A DNA stretch of 64,000 nt from an uncultured Legionella sp. GTDB taxonomy: Bacteria; Pseudomonadota; Gammaproteobacteria; Legionellales; Legionellaceae. This document shows positions 20,154 to 28,996 of the stretch, piece after piece; position 1 is the first letter of the stretch; each line of letters begins with the position of its first letter. Below the pieces are notes generated by a model. It saw only the letters and a list, made by a program, of their open reading frames with translations, made no database searches and was not told the DNA's origin. Location of the stretch: contig CABHON010000006.1 in assembly GCA_902168255.1 (NCBI GenBank), forward strand, positions 124,001-188,000, written 5' to 3'. Position numbers and translations under genes: made by a program.

Positions 20154-22286
20154 TTACCCCATTTTCTTTCGATATAAACGTAATACCGATTTATCAGCAC
20201 GTAATCGACGCATCACGCGAGCTAGATGAACACGATCATGTACTGTCATTTTAAATGTTAAGGTGCTATGACTACCGTCAGATGGTTCCACATGTACGTC
20301 ATCAATATTGGCTTCAGCACCGGCAATAGCCGACGCTAAAATACCTAATACCCCTCGCTGATTACTTACCTCAACAACGATTTCAACTAAAAATTCACCC
20401 GTAACATTTTCATCCCAACAAAGATGAATAAATTGATTATATTTATGACGAAACTCATTCACGTGGGGACAGAAATCCACATGAATTTTAATACCTTTAC
20501 CTGAGATGAGTTGACCAATAATAGAGTCGCCCGGAATAGGATGACAACAAAGAGCGTAATGTACCATCATACCTTCAGTTCCTTTGATGGCTAATGGAAC
20601 AACTTTATCAGGAGAGACATTTTCCATCGCTTCTGCTGATATTTCTTGATGATTTAACAAACGTTGTGCAATAACTAACGCTATTTGATTACCAAAACCA
20701 ATATTTTCATACAACTCTTTGGTATTTTTATAATTTAAATCCCTTAACAAGGCCTGCATCGTGTCAGGGGGAATAGCTTCTAAAGAAGATGACAGCTCAG
20801 CAAGTGCTGTTCCTAATAGGCGTTTACCAAATGATATAGATTCTTTTTCTTGCTGGCTTTTTAAGAAATTACGAATATTGGCACGTGCTTTTCCCGTTAC
20901 GACAAAATTTAACCACGCGGGGTTCGGGCGAGCTCCTGGAGCTGTAATAATTTCGACAGTTTGGCCATTTAATAGAGGCATGCTTAGAGGAGCTAATCGG
21001 CGATCAATTTTGGCTGCGACACAACTATTTCCAACATCTGAATGAACACGATAAGCAAAATCTACTGGGGTTGCACCACGTTGTATTTCAACAATATCCC
21101 CTTTTGGTGTAAAAACATACACTTCATCCGGAAACAAATCGATTTTCACATTTTCAATAAATTCTAATGAATCACCCGCATTTCTTTGCATTTCCATTAA
21201 ACCTTTTATCCATTCACGAGCCCGGGATTGAGCCTCATCTGCTTCTAAGCCGGAGGATTTATAAATCCAATGAGCAGCCACCCCATTGCACGCTACTCTC
21301 TCCATTTCTTCTGTGCGAACTTGAATTTCAAGGGGAACACCAAATGGACCAAATAAAGTGGTATGTAATGATTGGTATCCATTAGCCTTGGGAATAGCAA
21401 TATAATCTTTAAATCGAGCGGGAACTGGTTTGTATGCTTGATGAACAGCGCCTAACACACGATAACAAGTATCAATATCTTTTGTTAACACACGGAAAGC
21501 AAAAACATCCATAATTTCACCAAAGGATGCTTTTTTGTTACGCATTTTTTTATAAATGCTATATAAATGTTTTTGGCGACCAATTAACGCTGTTTCTGGA
21601 ATATTCGCTTTAACCAACGCATTTACAAGGGATTGCTCGACTTTTTTCATGAGCTCCCCTCGATTACCTCGCCCGCGTAATACTGCATCAGAAATAACTT
21701 TATAACGCACAGGATGAAGCGCTTTAAACCCAAGATCTTCTAATTCAGTGTAAAGATCCCGCATACCCAATCGATTCGCAATAGGTGCATAAATTTCAAG
21801 GGTTTCAATCGCAATACGACGCTTCTTTTTTGCTGGCATCACGCCAAGCGTTCGCATGTTGTGTAGCCTATCAGCTAATTTTACAATGATGACACGAATA
21901 TCCCGTACCATGGCCATCATCATTTTTCGGAAATTTTCAGCTTGTGCTTCAGCTTTAGATTCAAATTTAATTTGCGTTAATTTACTAACACCATCCACCA
22001 ATTCTGCAACGCTATCTCCAAATTGGGCAACCAGCTCTTCTTTCGTTACAGCCGTATCCTCCAAAACATCATGCAACAGCGTTGCCATAATGCTTTGTGC
22101 ATCCATACGCATATCAGCAAGAATCATGGCTGCTGCAACGGGATGGGTAATATAAGGTTCACCAGAACGACGCATTTGTCCTTTATGCGCTTCTTCTGCC
22201 ACAACATAAGCTTGATGAATTAACTCAATCTGTTTATTATTTAAATAAATTCCTAGCTTGTGAGCTAACTCATCAAAATAACTCAC
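20154..22286 (-). CDS. spoT: (p)ppGpp synthetase/hydrolase SpoT
   Basis: 710 residues, the full family length. The HD hydrolase domain is intact (HPVAAAMIL, LLHDVLEDT). It is followed by the synthetase domain (RFKDYIAIPKANGYQSLHTT, then EIQVRTEEM), a TGS domain (DEVYVFTPKGDIVEI...) and a C-terminal ACT domain. The protein balances the alarmone ppGpp during starvation; in gammaproteobacteria SpoT is mainly the hydrolase, with weak synthetase. It follows rpoZ by 6 bases, the classic rpoZ-spoT order. Confidence 0.96.
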   Translation of the reverse strand: MSYFDELAHKLGIYLNNKQIELIHQAYVVAEEAHKGQMRRSGEPYITHPVAAAMILADMRMDAQSIMATLLHDVLEDTAVTKEELVAQFGDSVAELVDGVSKLTQIKFESKAEAQAENFRKMMMAMVRDIRVIIVKLADRLHNMRTLGVMPAKKKRRIAIETLEIYAPIANRLGMRDLYTELEDLGFKALHPVRYKVISDAVLRGRGNRGELMKKVEQSLVNALVKANIPETALIGRQKHLYSIYKKMRNKKASFGEIMDVFAFRVLTKDIDTCYRVLGAVHQAYKPVPARFKDYIAIPKANGYQSLHTTLFGPFGVPLEIQVRTEEMERVACNGVAAHWIYKSSGLEADEAQSRAREWIKGLMEMQRNAGDSLEFIENVKIDLFPDEVYVFTPKGDIVEIQRGATPVDFAYRVHSDVGNSCVAAKIDRRLAPLSMPLLNGQTVEIITAPGARPNPAWLNFVVTGKARANIRNFLKSQQEKESISFGKRLLGTALAELSSSLEAIPPDTMQALLRDLNYKNTKELYENIGFGNQIALVIAQRLLNHQEISAEAMENVSPDKVVPLAIKGTEGMMVHYALCCHPIPGDSIIGQLISGKGIKIHVDFCPHVNEFRHKYNQFIHLCWDENVTGEFLVEIVVEVSNQRGVLGILASAIAGAEANIDDVHVEPSDGSHSTLTFKMTVHDRVHLARVMRRLRADKSVLRLYRKKMG

Positions 22287-22292
22287 AAGCTT

Positions 22293-22496
22293 TTAGCCTT
22301 CGTTTAAAATATCAGCAGAGACTAATCCTGATGCAATTTCTCGCAATGCAATAACAGTTGGTTTATCATTTTCTGGATATACCATAGGTTCTTGGCCACG
22401 AACAGAAATATCACGAGCTCTTTTTGCAGCAACTAATACTAATTCAAATCGATTAGTTACTTTATCTAAACAATCTTCAACGGTCACACGCGCCAT
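22293..22496 (-). CDS. rpoZ: RNA polymerase omega subunit
   Basis: 67 residues; shorter than the 91 of E. coli but typical of Legionella-like omega. [20 protein letters not shown] and [10 protein letters not shown] are the core motifs that clamp the beta-prime C-terminus; ALREIAS follows. It is first in the rpoZ-spoT-murD set and has its own promoter. A small hairpin (ACTGTT...AACAGT, around 22517-22533) lies in its leader. Confidence 0.94.
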   Translation of the reverse strand: MARVTVEDCLDKVTNRFELVLVAAKRARDISVRGQEPMVYPENDKPTVIALREIASGLVSADILNEG

Positions 22497-22560
22497 AACA
22501 ATACCTCATAAAATGTCACTGTTTTTTCAACAGTTATCTAAACTTAATACTAAGCTTTAA

Positions 22561-22589
22561 ATTGTATCAGTTATTGTTAATTTAGCCAA
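22561..22589 (-). promoter_or_regulatory. Promoter of rpoZ-spoT-murD
   Basis: On the minus strand, TTGGCT (22589-22584) and TACAAT (22566-22561) are separated by exactly 17 bases, about 65 bases upstream of the rpoZ ATG. Confidence 0.55.
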
Positions 22590-22616
22590 TGTAATTCATA
22601 CGTTTAGAAATAAAAC

Positions 22617-23354
22617 TTACTCAAAAAAACATTTCCATTTATCAAAATTTTTATATAACTGAGCTAAAACAGCATTTTTTGGAATAATCTCTAAAAGATT
22701 GGATTCAATTGCTTTTTCAATTATTTCAGAGCGTGACTCTACCTGCAATTTATTCTTGATTTTTTCAATATATGTTTCTACCGTCCGAAAAGAAATATTG
22801 AGAAATTTTGCTATTTCTTTTGCTGTTTTTCCATGGATAAGCAAAAATAAACATTCGACTTCCCGCTTAGTTAAAGACCAATTAGAATCATAATTATCCA
22901 ATCGATACCGTTCTAGAATATGTAAATCAATTTTTTTGTCTTTTAAACTAAGAGATGTTAGAAATTTTGTAATAGAGCGATCAAATAAATTAGCATGACT
23001 TTGGGCAAGGATGCCAATCGTTTCCCCTTCGCTATTAATAATTGCTGATTTAATTACATCAATAGGTAATATAATATTTTTACTAAATGGAAACGGTTCT
23101 AAAACATTCAGGCTTTTTGTAGTGGCAGCCTCTTTATCGTGAACTTTAATTTGCTCATTAAAATTGGCCCAGGGAAGATCAATATCTTTATACCCAATAA
23201 AATCTTCTTTTTTCATTGACAATAATTGACATAGACTTTTACTTACCCCAACACAAGTAGAAGATAAATCTTTAATTAAAATAATTCCCTGAGAATTTTG
23301 TAAAAAAATTTCTGATTGATTAACAAATTGTATCAACTGCTCTTCTAGATTCAT
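22617..23354 (-). CDS. LuxR-type transcriptional regulator with PAS-like sensor domain
   Basis: 245 residues. The N-terminal part (about 1-140; GIILIKDLSSTCVGVSKSLC, FIGYKDIDLPWANF) looks like a PAS domain. The C-terminal GerE/LuxR helix-turn-helix (about 155-220) has WSLTKREVECLFLLIHGKTA, then RTVETYIEKIKNKL. It has no receiver aspartate and no acyl-homoserine-lactone domain that I can see. The layout resembles LpnR/LetA-output-type regulators of Legionella and Coxiella. A 9-bp inverted repeat in the upstream region may be its own operator. Confidence 0.82.
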   Translation of the reverse strand: MNLEEQLIQFVNQSEIFLQNSQGIILIKDLSSTCVGVSKSLCQLLSMKKEDFIGYKDIDLPWANFNEQIKVHDKEAATTKSLNVLEPFPFSKNIILPIDVIKSAIINSEGETIGILAQSHANLFDRSITKFLTSLSLKDKKIDLHILERYRLDNYDSNWSLTKREVECLFLLIHGKTAKEIAKFLNISFRTVETYIEKIKNKLQVESRSEIIEKAIESNLLEIIPKNAVLAQLYKNFDKWKCFFE

Positions 23355-23361
23355 TTTAATA

Positions 23362-23433
23362 GGACATCCAAATTCTAATTATACTTTATATTTGGCTAAA
23401 TATAATAACAATGCTCTTTTAATATGGATGTCC
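23362..23433. promoter_or_regulatory. Inverted repeat in the leader of the LuxR-type gene
   Basis: GGACATCCA (23362-23370) and TGGATGTCC (23425-23433) are perfect inverted copies 54 bases apart. The gene-proximal copy is only 7 bases from the ATG at 23354, over the ribosome-binding region. A minus-strand TATAAT (23383-23378) lies between the copies. The layout fits either repressor looping or a long RNA hairpin that controls translation; neither is shown. Confidence 0.5.
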
Positions 23434-23486
23434 AAAATGAGAGTGAGAATGAGTGAGGGAGTGAGCAATTAAATGAACGTATAGCA

Positions 23487-23990
23487 TTATTGTTTTTCAT
23501 CCGATAGCTTTAAATAAATAAAAACAGTTAAAATTTCAATTACATACATTAAAGCGCCTTGTTGAAAAGAATCTAATTTCTCATTTTCCCAAGAAAGAAA
23601 CCAATCTCCTCCTTCAAAGAATAATAATCCCCAAATAATGATGCCCCATCCGCACGCCAAATATACCCAACGCTTAGCATTTTCAAAAACAGGGGAAGGT
23701 TGGCGTATATTTTTCAGCATAAAAATAATGCCAATAAGCGCTAATACTCCCATACTAAATTCTGCAAGAAACATCAAAGTATATAAAAATGGACCTAAGA
23801 CAGAAGGCAATGCTCGCCAATGTTGTTCAGCAACTCCTTCCATTGTAATCAGTGGATTAATAACGGAATGCACCATGCCAGAAAAGCTGGTTATATCGTT
23901 TAAAGCAGCGAGAAAACCTATCACTACAAGAATTAGTGACACACCAATTTGGCTTAATCGATTAATAAAACTCCATCGTTGCAATAACAT
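23487..23990 (-). CDS. DUF2165 family small integral membrane protein
   Basis: 167 residues with four hydrophobic segments (VSLILVVIGFLAALNDI, FLYTLMFLAEFSMGVLALIG, WVYLACGWGIIIWGLLFF, GALMYVIEILTVFIYLKL). The FLAALNDITSF and FFEGGDWFLSW segments fit the DUF2165 family of predicted small integral membrane proteins. Function unknown. It stands alone between the LuxR-type gene and anmK, on the same strand as both. Confidence 0.78.
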   Translation of the reverse strand: MLLQRWSFINRLSQIGVSLILVVIGFLAALNDITSFSGMVHSVINPLITMEGVAEQHWRALPSVLGPFLYTLMFLAEFSMGVLALIGIIFMLKNIRQPSPVFENAKRWVYLACGWGIIIWGLLFFEGGDWFLSWENEKLDSFQQGALMYVIEILTVFIYLKLSDEKQ

Positions 23991-24015
23991 ATACTACTCC
24001 TTTTATAAAATGACC

Positions 24016-24036
24016 TTTCTTATATTATATAAGAAA
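24016..24036. terminator. AT-rich hairpin between anmK and the DUF2165 gene
   Basis: TTTCTTATA-TTA-TATAAGAAA is a perfect 9-bp stem with a 3-base loop, 18 bases after the anmK stop on the minus strand. Only one G-C pair and no adjacent U-run, so it is a weak terminator candidate. Confidence 0.35.
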
Positions 24037-24053
24037 ACATAGTAACTGGAAAA

Positions 24054-25241
24054 TCAATCTTTTTCTATTATAGTAGGATAGAAAATGTCTCCTCCTACTA
24101 AGGGCTGTGAAACACCCGTTGTCAAAGGAAAGGTAATGGGATCATTGTTTAAACGTCGAACGGCTAAGTACGCCATTAATTCTGCTTCGAGATATTGAGG
24201 TGACCAACCTACTTCATCCCCTCGCACTACACGAATTTCAGTGTCTTGTTGCGCAGCAATTTCTTGCTTTAATAGCGTTAGAATTAATGGATTGTACCAT
24301 CCCCCACCTACTAAAATAACATGGCGAAGCGGGACTTGTATCCATTGAAATGCCTTTATAATACACTGCACCGTAAAAGCCGCTAGCGTCGCACAACCAT
24401 CCTCTAGTGATAAGTCAGTTAATGAGGATGTCCAATGAAAATGACGAATGTCTAAGGATTTGGGGGGCTGTTGTTCATAATAATTCACTCCATTAAGCAA
24501 GCAAGATTGCGTATATAAATCATTTAAAACCGCGGTTGATACTTTTCCTTTAAGACCATATTGACCATCTTTATCCATGGATTCCCTGCCTTGGGTTTTC
24601 TCATGCACCCATCTATCTAATAATCCATTACCTGGTCCAATATCAAACCCCATTAAATCCGATGTTTCTTTTCCTAAAACAACGCTTATATTAGTAATAC
24701 CACCGCAATTAATAATAGCGGCTGGTGCTAAATCATCACGAACAGCCAATGCTTGATGATAAATTGGCGCAACCGGTGCTCCTTGTCCCCCTTGTTGAAT
24801 ATCACGTTGCCGAACGTTACCCATCACCGGCATATTTAATAATTGAGATAAATGTTGAGGATCTCCTAATTGGATAGAAAGACCTTGTTCTGGTTGGTGG
24901 TAAACCGTTTGCCCATGATATCCAATAATGCTTCTGTCTTCAGGCGTAATATTAAATTGTTTACATAATCCCATCACCGCACGCGCATGCAAAATATCAA
25001 TTCGCTGAGTGAGCTCTTTTATTGAGGAAAAGGACAAAAATTTTTCTTGCTGCACCAATTCTTTCATTGATTGTTCAAGCAACTTCATTTCAGTATAAAA
25101 ATGAGCGTCGTGGGGTACTGAAAAGGTTCCTAAAGTACGAACGGAAAATAAGCCATCAGTTTCTATCCAAGCGGCATCAATACCATCCATTGAGGTGCCG
25201 CTCATGAGTCCAATAGCCTTAAAAAGTTGACGGTTTTTCAT
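24054..25241 (-). CDS. anmK: Anhydro-N-acetylmuramic acid kinase
   Basis: 395 residues from the ATG at 25241 (MKNRQLFKAIGL); the longer upstream frame overlaps the bcp promoter and lacks family similarity. Motifs GLMSGTSMDGIDAAW, VIGYHGQTVYH-like IIGYHGQTVYHQ, NCGGITNISVV and FDIGPGNGLLD are the AnmK phosphate and sugar sites. It phosphorylates and opens 1,6-anhydroMurNAc to MurNAc-6-phosphate in cell-wall recycling. The divergent neighbour cluster holds nagZ, which releases this sugar, so the two act in sequence. Confidence 0.95.
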   Translation of the reverse strand: MKNRQLFKAIGLMSGTSMDGIDAAWIETDGLFSVRTLGTFSVPHDAHFYTEMKLLEQSMKELVQQEKFLSFSSIKELTQRIDILHARAVMGLCKQFNITPEDRSIIGYHGQTVYHQPEQGLSIQLGDPQHLSQLLNMPVMGNVRQRDIQQGGQGAPVAPIYHQALAVRDDLAPAAIINCGGITNISVVLGKETSDLMGFDIGPGNGLLDRWVHEKTQGRESMDKDGQYGLKGKVSTAVLNDLYTQSCLLNGVNYYEQQPPKSLDIRHFHWTSSLTDLSLEDGCATLAAFTVQCIIKAFQWIQVPLRHVILVGGGWYNPLILTLLKQEIAAQQDTEIRVVRGDEVGWSPQYLEAELMAYLAVRRLNNDPITFPLTTGVSQPLVGGDIFYPTIIEKD

Positions 25242-25294
25242 GGCATGATATGATAAGCAATTGCTTTGCGTATAACAAGAGGAGAGATAAAATC

Positions 25295-25771
25295 GTGTCA
25301 TTAACAGAAGGTTCGCGCGTTCCCGCTTTTGAAGCGAAAACAACTAATGGAGCCACTATTCAAACGCATCATTTTGATGCAAACTCAAAACCGATGGTTC
25401 TCTATTTTTATCCTCGGGATAATACACCTGGCTGCACACAAGAAAGCTGTGATTTTAGAGATTATCATGCAGACTTTGAAAAATTAGGTGTCACTGTTTA
25501 TGGTATTTCCCGAGACACCCTCGCCTCACATGAAAAATTCAAACAAAAATATCAATTTCCTTTTGAATTGATTGCGGATCCCGATGAAACCGTCTGCCAA
25601 TTGTTTAATGTGATGGTTGACAAAAATATGTATGGCAAAAAAGTAAGGGGCATCGAACGTAGTACCTATATTATTGATCCACAGGGTATTATTAAAAAAA
25701 TTTGGCGGAAAGTAAAAGTGGAAAACCATGTCAATGAAGTATTAGCCGCAGTAAGAGAACTTCAAGCATGA
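25295..25771 (+). CDS. bcp: Thioredoxin-dependent peroxiredoxin, Bcp/PrxQ type
   Basis: 158 residues from the GTG at 25295; AGGAG at 25280-25284 is placed correctly, and this gives the normal family N-terminus (SLTEGSRVPAFEA). The active site FYPRDNTPGCTQESCDFRD has the peroxidatic Cys and the resolving Cys five residues later (PGCTQESC), as in PrxQ. It reduces hydrogen and alkyl peroxides using thioredoxin. It overlaps nagZ (ATGA). The 53-base gap to anmK must hold two divergent promoters. Confidence 0.94.
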   Translation: MSLTEGSRVPAFEAKTTNGATIQTHHFDANSKPMVLYFYPRDNTPGCTQESCDFRDYHADFEKLGVTVYGISRDTLASHEKFKQKYQFPFELIADPDETVCQLFNVMVDKNMYGKKVRGIERSTYIIDPQGIIKKIWRKVKVENHVNEVLAAVRELQA

Positions 25772-26868
25772 GTACCATGAATCATCAATATTGGCATAAT
25801 CTTTGCGGACAAATGCTTATTATGGGTTTTGATGGGTTAACCATTGAAGCGCAGCATCCTTTGCGTAAGGCTATTCTTAATAATAACCTTGGTGGTGTTA
25901 TTCTCTTTGATAAAAATTTAAAAAAACCTGATCAGCTAAAAAATATTCAACATATTGATCAAGTTAAACAATTAACCACAACATTACAGAATTTGTCTGA
26001 AGCTCGGGAGCAACAAGAACATGGTTTGCCTTTGTGGATTTGTGTAGATTATGAAGGTGGGAACGTCAATCGATTAAAATCACTGTATGGCTACCCTGAA
26101 ACCATCACTCCTGAAGCCTTTGCGGCGTTATCTGATGAAAAGGCAGCCGCTGAAGCTAAGAAAATGGCTCATACCCTCAAACAAGCAGGTTTTAACTTAA
26201 ATTTTTCACCGTTAATTGATGTAAATATTAATCCAGAGAATCCTATTATTGCACAGTTACAGCGCAGTTTTTCGGATAACCCGCTTATGGTGGAAAAATA
26301 TGCCACTATTATTGCAAAAAGTTTACATGATGAAAATATTACTTTTTGTTATAAACATTTTCCAGGACATGGCAGCTCTCGAGGAGACTCTCATTTAGGA
26401 ATTGTGGATGTCTCTGAAACGTGGAGGCCAGAAGAGTTAATTCCGTATCAAAACCTATTAAAAAAAGCATTTGGATGCGATATGATTATGTCAGCACATA
26501 TCATTAACCGACAGTTGGATCCAACAGGTCTTCCCGCCAGTTTATCCCATACTATTTTAACAGGATTGCTACGTCAACAATATCATTATGATGGACTTAT
26601 AATAGCAGATGATTTGCAGATGAATGCTATTACTGATGCATTTGGTTTAGAGGAATCCATTGTCATGGCTATCAATGCAGGCAATGATTTACTGATTGTC
26701 GGTAACCAATGTGGCGATAGAGATTATTCCATCGAAGAAATGCTTGAATTGATGGTGAAAAATATTGTGGATGGCTATATTCCCGAAGCGAGAATCCATG
26801 AATCGTTTGGACGAATTAAACGATTAAAAGCGAGGTATAGTCATGTCCACCCTGCAGATGTTGTATGA
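25768..26868 (+). CDS. nagZ: Beta-N-acetylhexosaminidase NagZ (glycoside hydrolase family 3)
   Basis: 366 residues. GH3 motifs are CVDYEGGNVNRL, NFSPLIDVN, KHFPGHGSSRGDSHLGI (the flexible loop carrying the Asp-His acid/base pair of NagZ) and IIADDLQMNAI (nucleophile Asp). It removes N-acetylglucosamine from imported GlcNAc-anhydromuropeptides in the cytosol. The start overlaps the bcp stop. It is somewhat longer than the roughly 340-residue E. coli enzyme. Confidence 0.92.
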   Translation: MSTMNHQYWHNLCGQMLIMGFDGLTIEAQHPLRKAILNNNLGGVILFDKNLKKPDQLKNIQHIDQVKQLTTTLQNLSEAREQQEHGLPLWICVDYEGGNVNRLKSLYGYPETITPEAFAALSDEKAAAEAKKMAHTLKQAGFNLNFSPLIDVNINPENPIIAQLQRSFSDNPLMVEKYATIIAKSLHDENITFCYKHFPGHGSSRGDSHLGIVDVSETWRPEELIPYQNLLKKAFGCDMIMSAHIINRQLDPTGLPASLSHTILTGLLRQQYHYDGLIIADDLQMNAITDAFGLEESIVMAINAGNDLLIVGNQCGDRDYSIEEMLELMVKNIVDGYIPEARIHESFGRIKRLKARYSHVHPADVV

Positions 26869-26899
26869 CAGATAATTTACATTATTTTTAAGACACAAC

Positions 26900-26925
26900 G
26901 GGCGGGTACAAGACCTGCCCCCTAC
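26900..26925. repeat. REP-like short palindromic repeat
   Basis: GGGCGGGTACAAGACCTGCC followed by CCCTAC in the 82-base gap between nagZ and murJ. The same motif recurs around 31804-31860 and 40239-40369. It resembles the common REP family GTAGGGGCGGGTCTTGTACC. Confidence 0.65.
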
Positions 26926-26950
26926 ACAAGAAAACCTTGGGCAAACACTA

Positions 26951-28486
26951 ATGAATTCATCTCTTTTTAAATCCCTCTCAACAGTCTCCTCAATGACCTT
27001 TATTTCGCGAATTTTGGGTTTTCTTCGAGATACCATTGCAGCACAAATTTTTGGTGCTGGCGCTGCTGTCGACGCTTTTTATATTGCCTTTAAAATTCCT
27101 AATTTTATGCGCAGTTTATTTGCTGAGGGTGCTTTTTCACAAGCGTTTGTGCCCACTTTATCCAGTTATCATAAAAAACATTCGCATGAAGAAGTAAAAA
27201 TTTTTATTGCTCGAATGCAAGGTGCATTAGGGCTAGCCTTATTGCTGGTTACCTGCATTTTTATGTTTGGCTCTACAGGCATAATTGACTTATTTGCGCC
27301 TGGCCTTGATCCTTTTCGTTATCACGAAGCTAGTCATATGTTACGTATTACTTCTCCTTATCTCATGCTCATTTCCCTGACGGCATTTGCGGGCGCTATT
27401 CTAAATAGTTATAGTAAATTTGCCCTTCCAGCATTTACACCCGCCCTGCTAAATATATGCTTAATTGGCACGTCCTTTGGCATTACGCAATACTTTGAGG
27501 TTCCGGTAGAAGCCCAAGCCTGGGGTGTTTTACTCGCAGGTTTTGTTCAACTTTTCTTTTTATTACCTACGCTACGCAAATTAGGGTTTTTAACGCGTCC
27601 ACAGTTAAACTGGAAAGATCCGGGTGTAAGAAAGGTCTTAAAATTGATGGTACCAGCTTTATTTGGTGCTTCCATTAATCAAATTAGTATATTGCTTAAT
27701 ACCATTCTCGCTTCCTTCTTAGTCATTGGAAGCGTCAGTTGGCTTTATTATTCTGAACGGTTAGCCTATTTTCCCTTGGGTGTCTTTGGTGTCGCTCTTT
27801 CAACTGTCGTCCTTCCTGCGCTTTCACGTCATCATGCCAGTGAATCAAAAGAGAAATTTTCCCACACCTTAGATTGGGGCGTACGTTGTAACTTATTAAT
27901 TGGCATCCCCGCAACATTAACCATGATATTACTTTCAGGTCCTCTCATTGTCAGCCTATTTCAGTATGGAAAATTCAGCATGCAGGATGTTTTAATGACT
28001 CAACGTAGTGTAATCACGTACGCGGTTGGGTTACAAGCATTCATGTTGGTAAAACTGCTATCTTCGGCTTTTTATTCGCGCCAGAATATCAAGACACCCG
28101 TGAAAATTTCTTTAATTGCCTTAGGGTGCAATATGCTTTTTAGCCTTTTGCTTATTTACCCTTTAGCTCATGCAGGATTAGCACTGGCTACTTCTCTCTC
28201 ATCGTGGATTAACGTGACCATTTTATTGATTCAATTACATCGTTTAGGTATTTATCGTTTTCAAGCTGGTTGGCGTAAATTTATTTTGCAACTTTTATTA
28301 GCAAATGGAATGTTATTCATATTTTTGTATACTTTCGCTCCCGCTACCATTCAATGGCAACATTGGCATTGGTTATCACGTGTTGGCCATTTAATGCTTC
28401 TTGGTTTTAGTGCCATTGCCTTATACATTTTTGGATTATGGCTCGGTCGCATGAAACTGCAGGATTTAAAAGCTGCTTCTCATTAA
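26951..28486 (+). CDS. murJ: Lipid II flippase MurJ
   Basis: 511 residues with about fourteen hydrophobic segments. Typical motifs are the N-terminal SSMTFISRILGFLRDTIAA, FIAFKIPNF-like FYIAFKIPNFMRSLFAEGAF and FPLGVFGVALSTVVLP. It flips lipid II across the inner membrane for peptidoglycan synthesis. The stop abuts the stop of the convergent lipoprotein gene with no spacer. Confidence 0.95.
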   Translation: MNSSLFKSLSTVSSMTFISRILGFLRDTIAAQIFGAGAAVDAFYIAFKIPNFMRSLFAEGAFSQAFVPTLSSYHKKHSHEEVKIFIARMQGALGLALLLVTCIFMFGSTGIIDLFAPGLDPFRYHEASHMLRITSPYLMLISLTAFAGAILNSYSKFALPAFTPALLNICLIGTSFGITQYFEVPVEAQAWGVLLAGFVQLFFLLPTLRKLGFLTRPQLNWKDPGVRKVLKLMVPALFGASINQISILLNTILASFLVIGSVSWLYYSERLAYFPLGVFGVALSTVVLPALSRHHASESKEKFSHTLDWGVRCNLLIGIPATLTMILLSGPLIVSLFQYGKFSMQDVLMTQRSVITYAVGLQAFMLVKLLSSAFYSRQNIKTPVKISLIALGCNMLFSLLLIYPLAHAGLALATSLSSWINVTILLIQLHRLGIYRFQAGWRKFILQLLLANGMLFIFLYTFAPATIQWQHWHWLSRVGHLMLLGFSAIALYIFGLWLGRMKLQDLKAASH

Positions 28487-28822
28487 TCAGTTAGTTTCAA
28501 CAATAATCACGTGAGGCCTTCGCAAAAGTGGACGACGAATGACGCGGATAGGCCGAGATTGTGCTTGTGCCAAAAGTCGCTGGTTAGCGGTATATCTCGT
28601 CCACGCTTTCCTCACGTTGATACAATTCACTTTTAATGGATTATCTTGACAATAAGGTAATGCTTGTTTCCATAGCTCAGTATTTTCTGCAATTTCTTTA
28701 TTCCAAAATTCAGTCGTTAACTTCGGGTCGAAGGTATCAGATTTTAATTCTTTCATCACTTCTTCAGTACAAGCAGTTAAAACAGAAAGTAAAAGAAAAA
28801 TTAAACAATATATTTTTTTCAT
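28487..28822 (-). CDS. Small lipoprotein, EexN-like
   Basis: 111 residues. Signal peptide with lipobox LTAC (CLIFLLLSVLTAC). The mature part has FWNKEIAENTELWKQALPYC and NCINVRKAW, the W..A...C....NC.N...A pattern of small EexN-family lipoproteins known from conjugation entry exclusion. No conjugation genes are nearby, so an exclusion role is doubtful here. The last 25 residues are Arg-rich (RPIRVIRRPLLRRP). Convergent with murJ. Confidence 0.68.
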   Translation of the reverse strand: MKKIYCLIFLLLSVLTACTEEVMKELKSDTFDPKLTTEFWNKEIAENTELWKQALPYCQDNPLKVNCINVRKAWTRYTANQRLLAQAQSRPIRVIRRPLLRRPHVIIVETN

Positions 28823-28941
28823 AAGTTATCCGTATTTTTAATTTGATGGATCGTAACATACCAATATTAAATGAGAATTAATATAATAAACCCTTTATTT
28901 TTCTCTTTCTATTCCGTTGATTTTAATATAAATAAAAAATC

Positions 28942-28970
28942 TTAAGAAATCATGGATAAAGAGGTATAAT
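28942..28970 (+). promoter_or_regulatory. Candidate dsbD promoter
   Basis: A perfect TATAAT (28965-28970) lies 27 bases before the dsbD ATG; TTAAGA (28942-28947), 17 bases upstream, is a weak -35. Confidence 0.5.
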
Positions 28971-28996
28971 ACTCTTTTCATTTATCAATCACTCTT

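Noticed and set aside
25242-25343. Longer anmK start
   Set aside because: The extra residues do not resemble AnmK and would run through the bcp promoter and ribosome-binding site.
28487-28822. Conjugative element suggested by the EexN-like lipoprotein
   Set aside because: No transfer, relaxase or integrase genes are nearby, and such lipoproteins occur outside conjugative elements.
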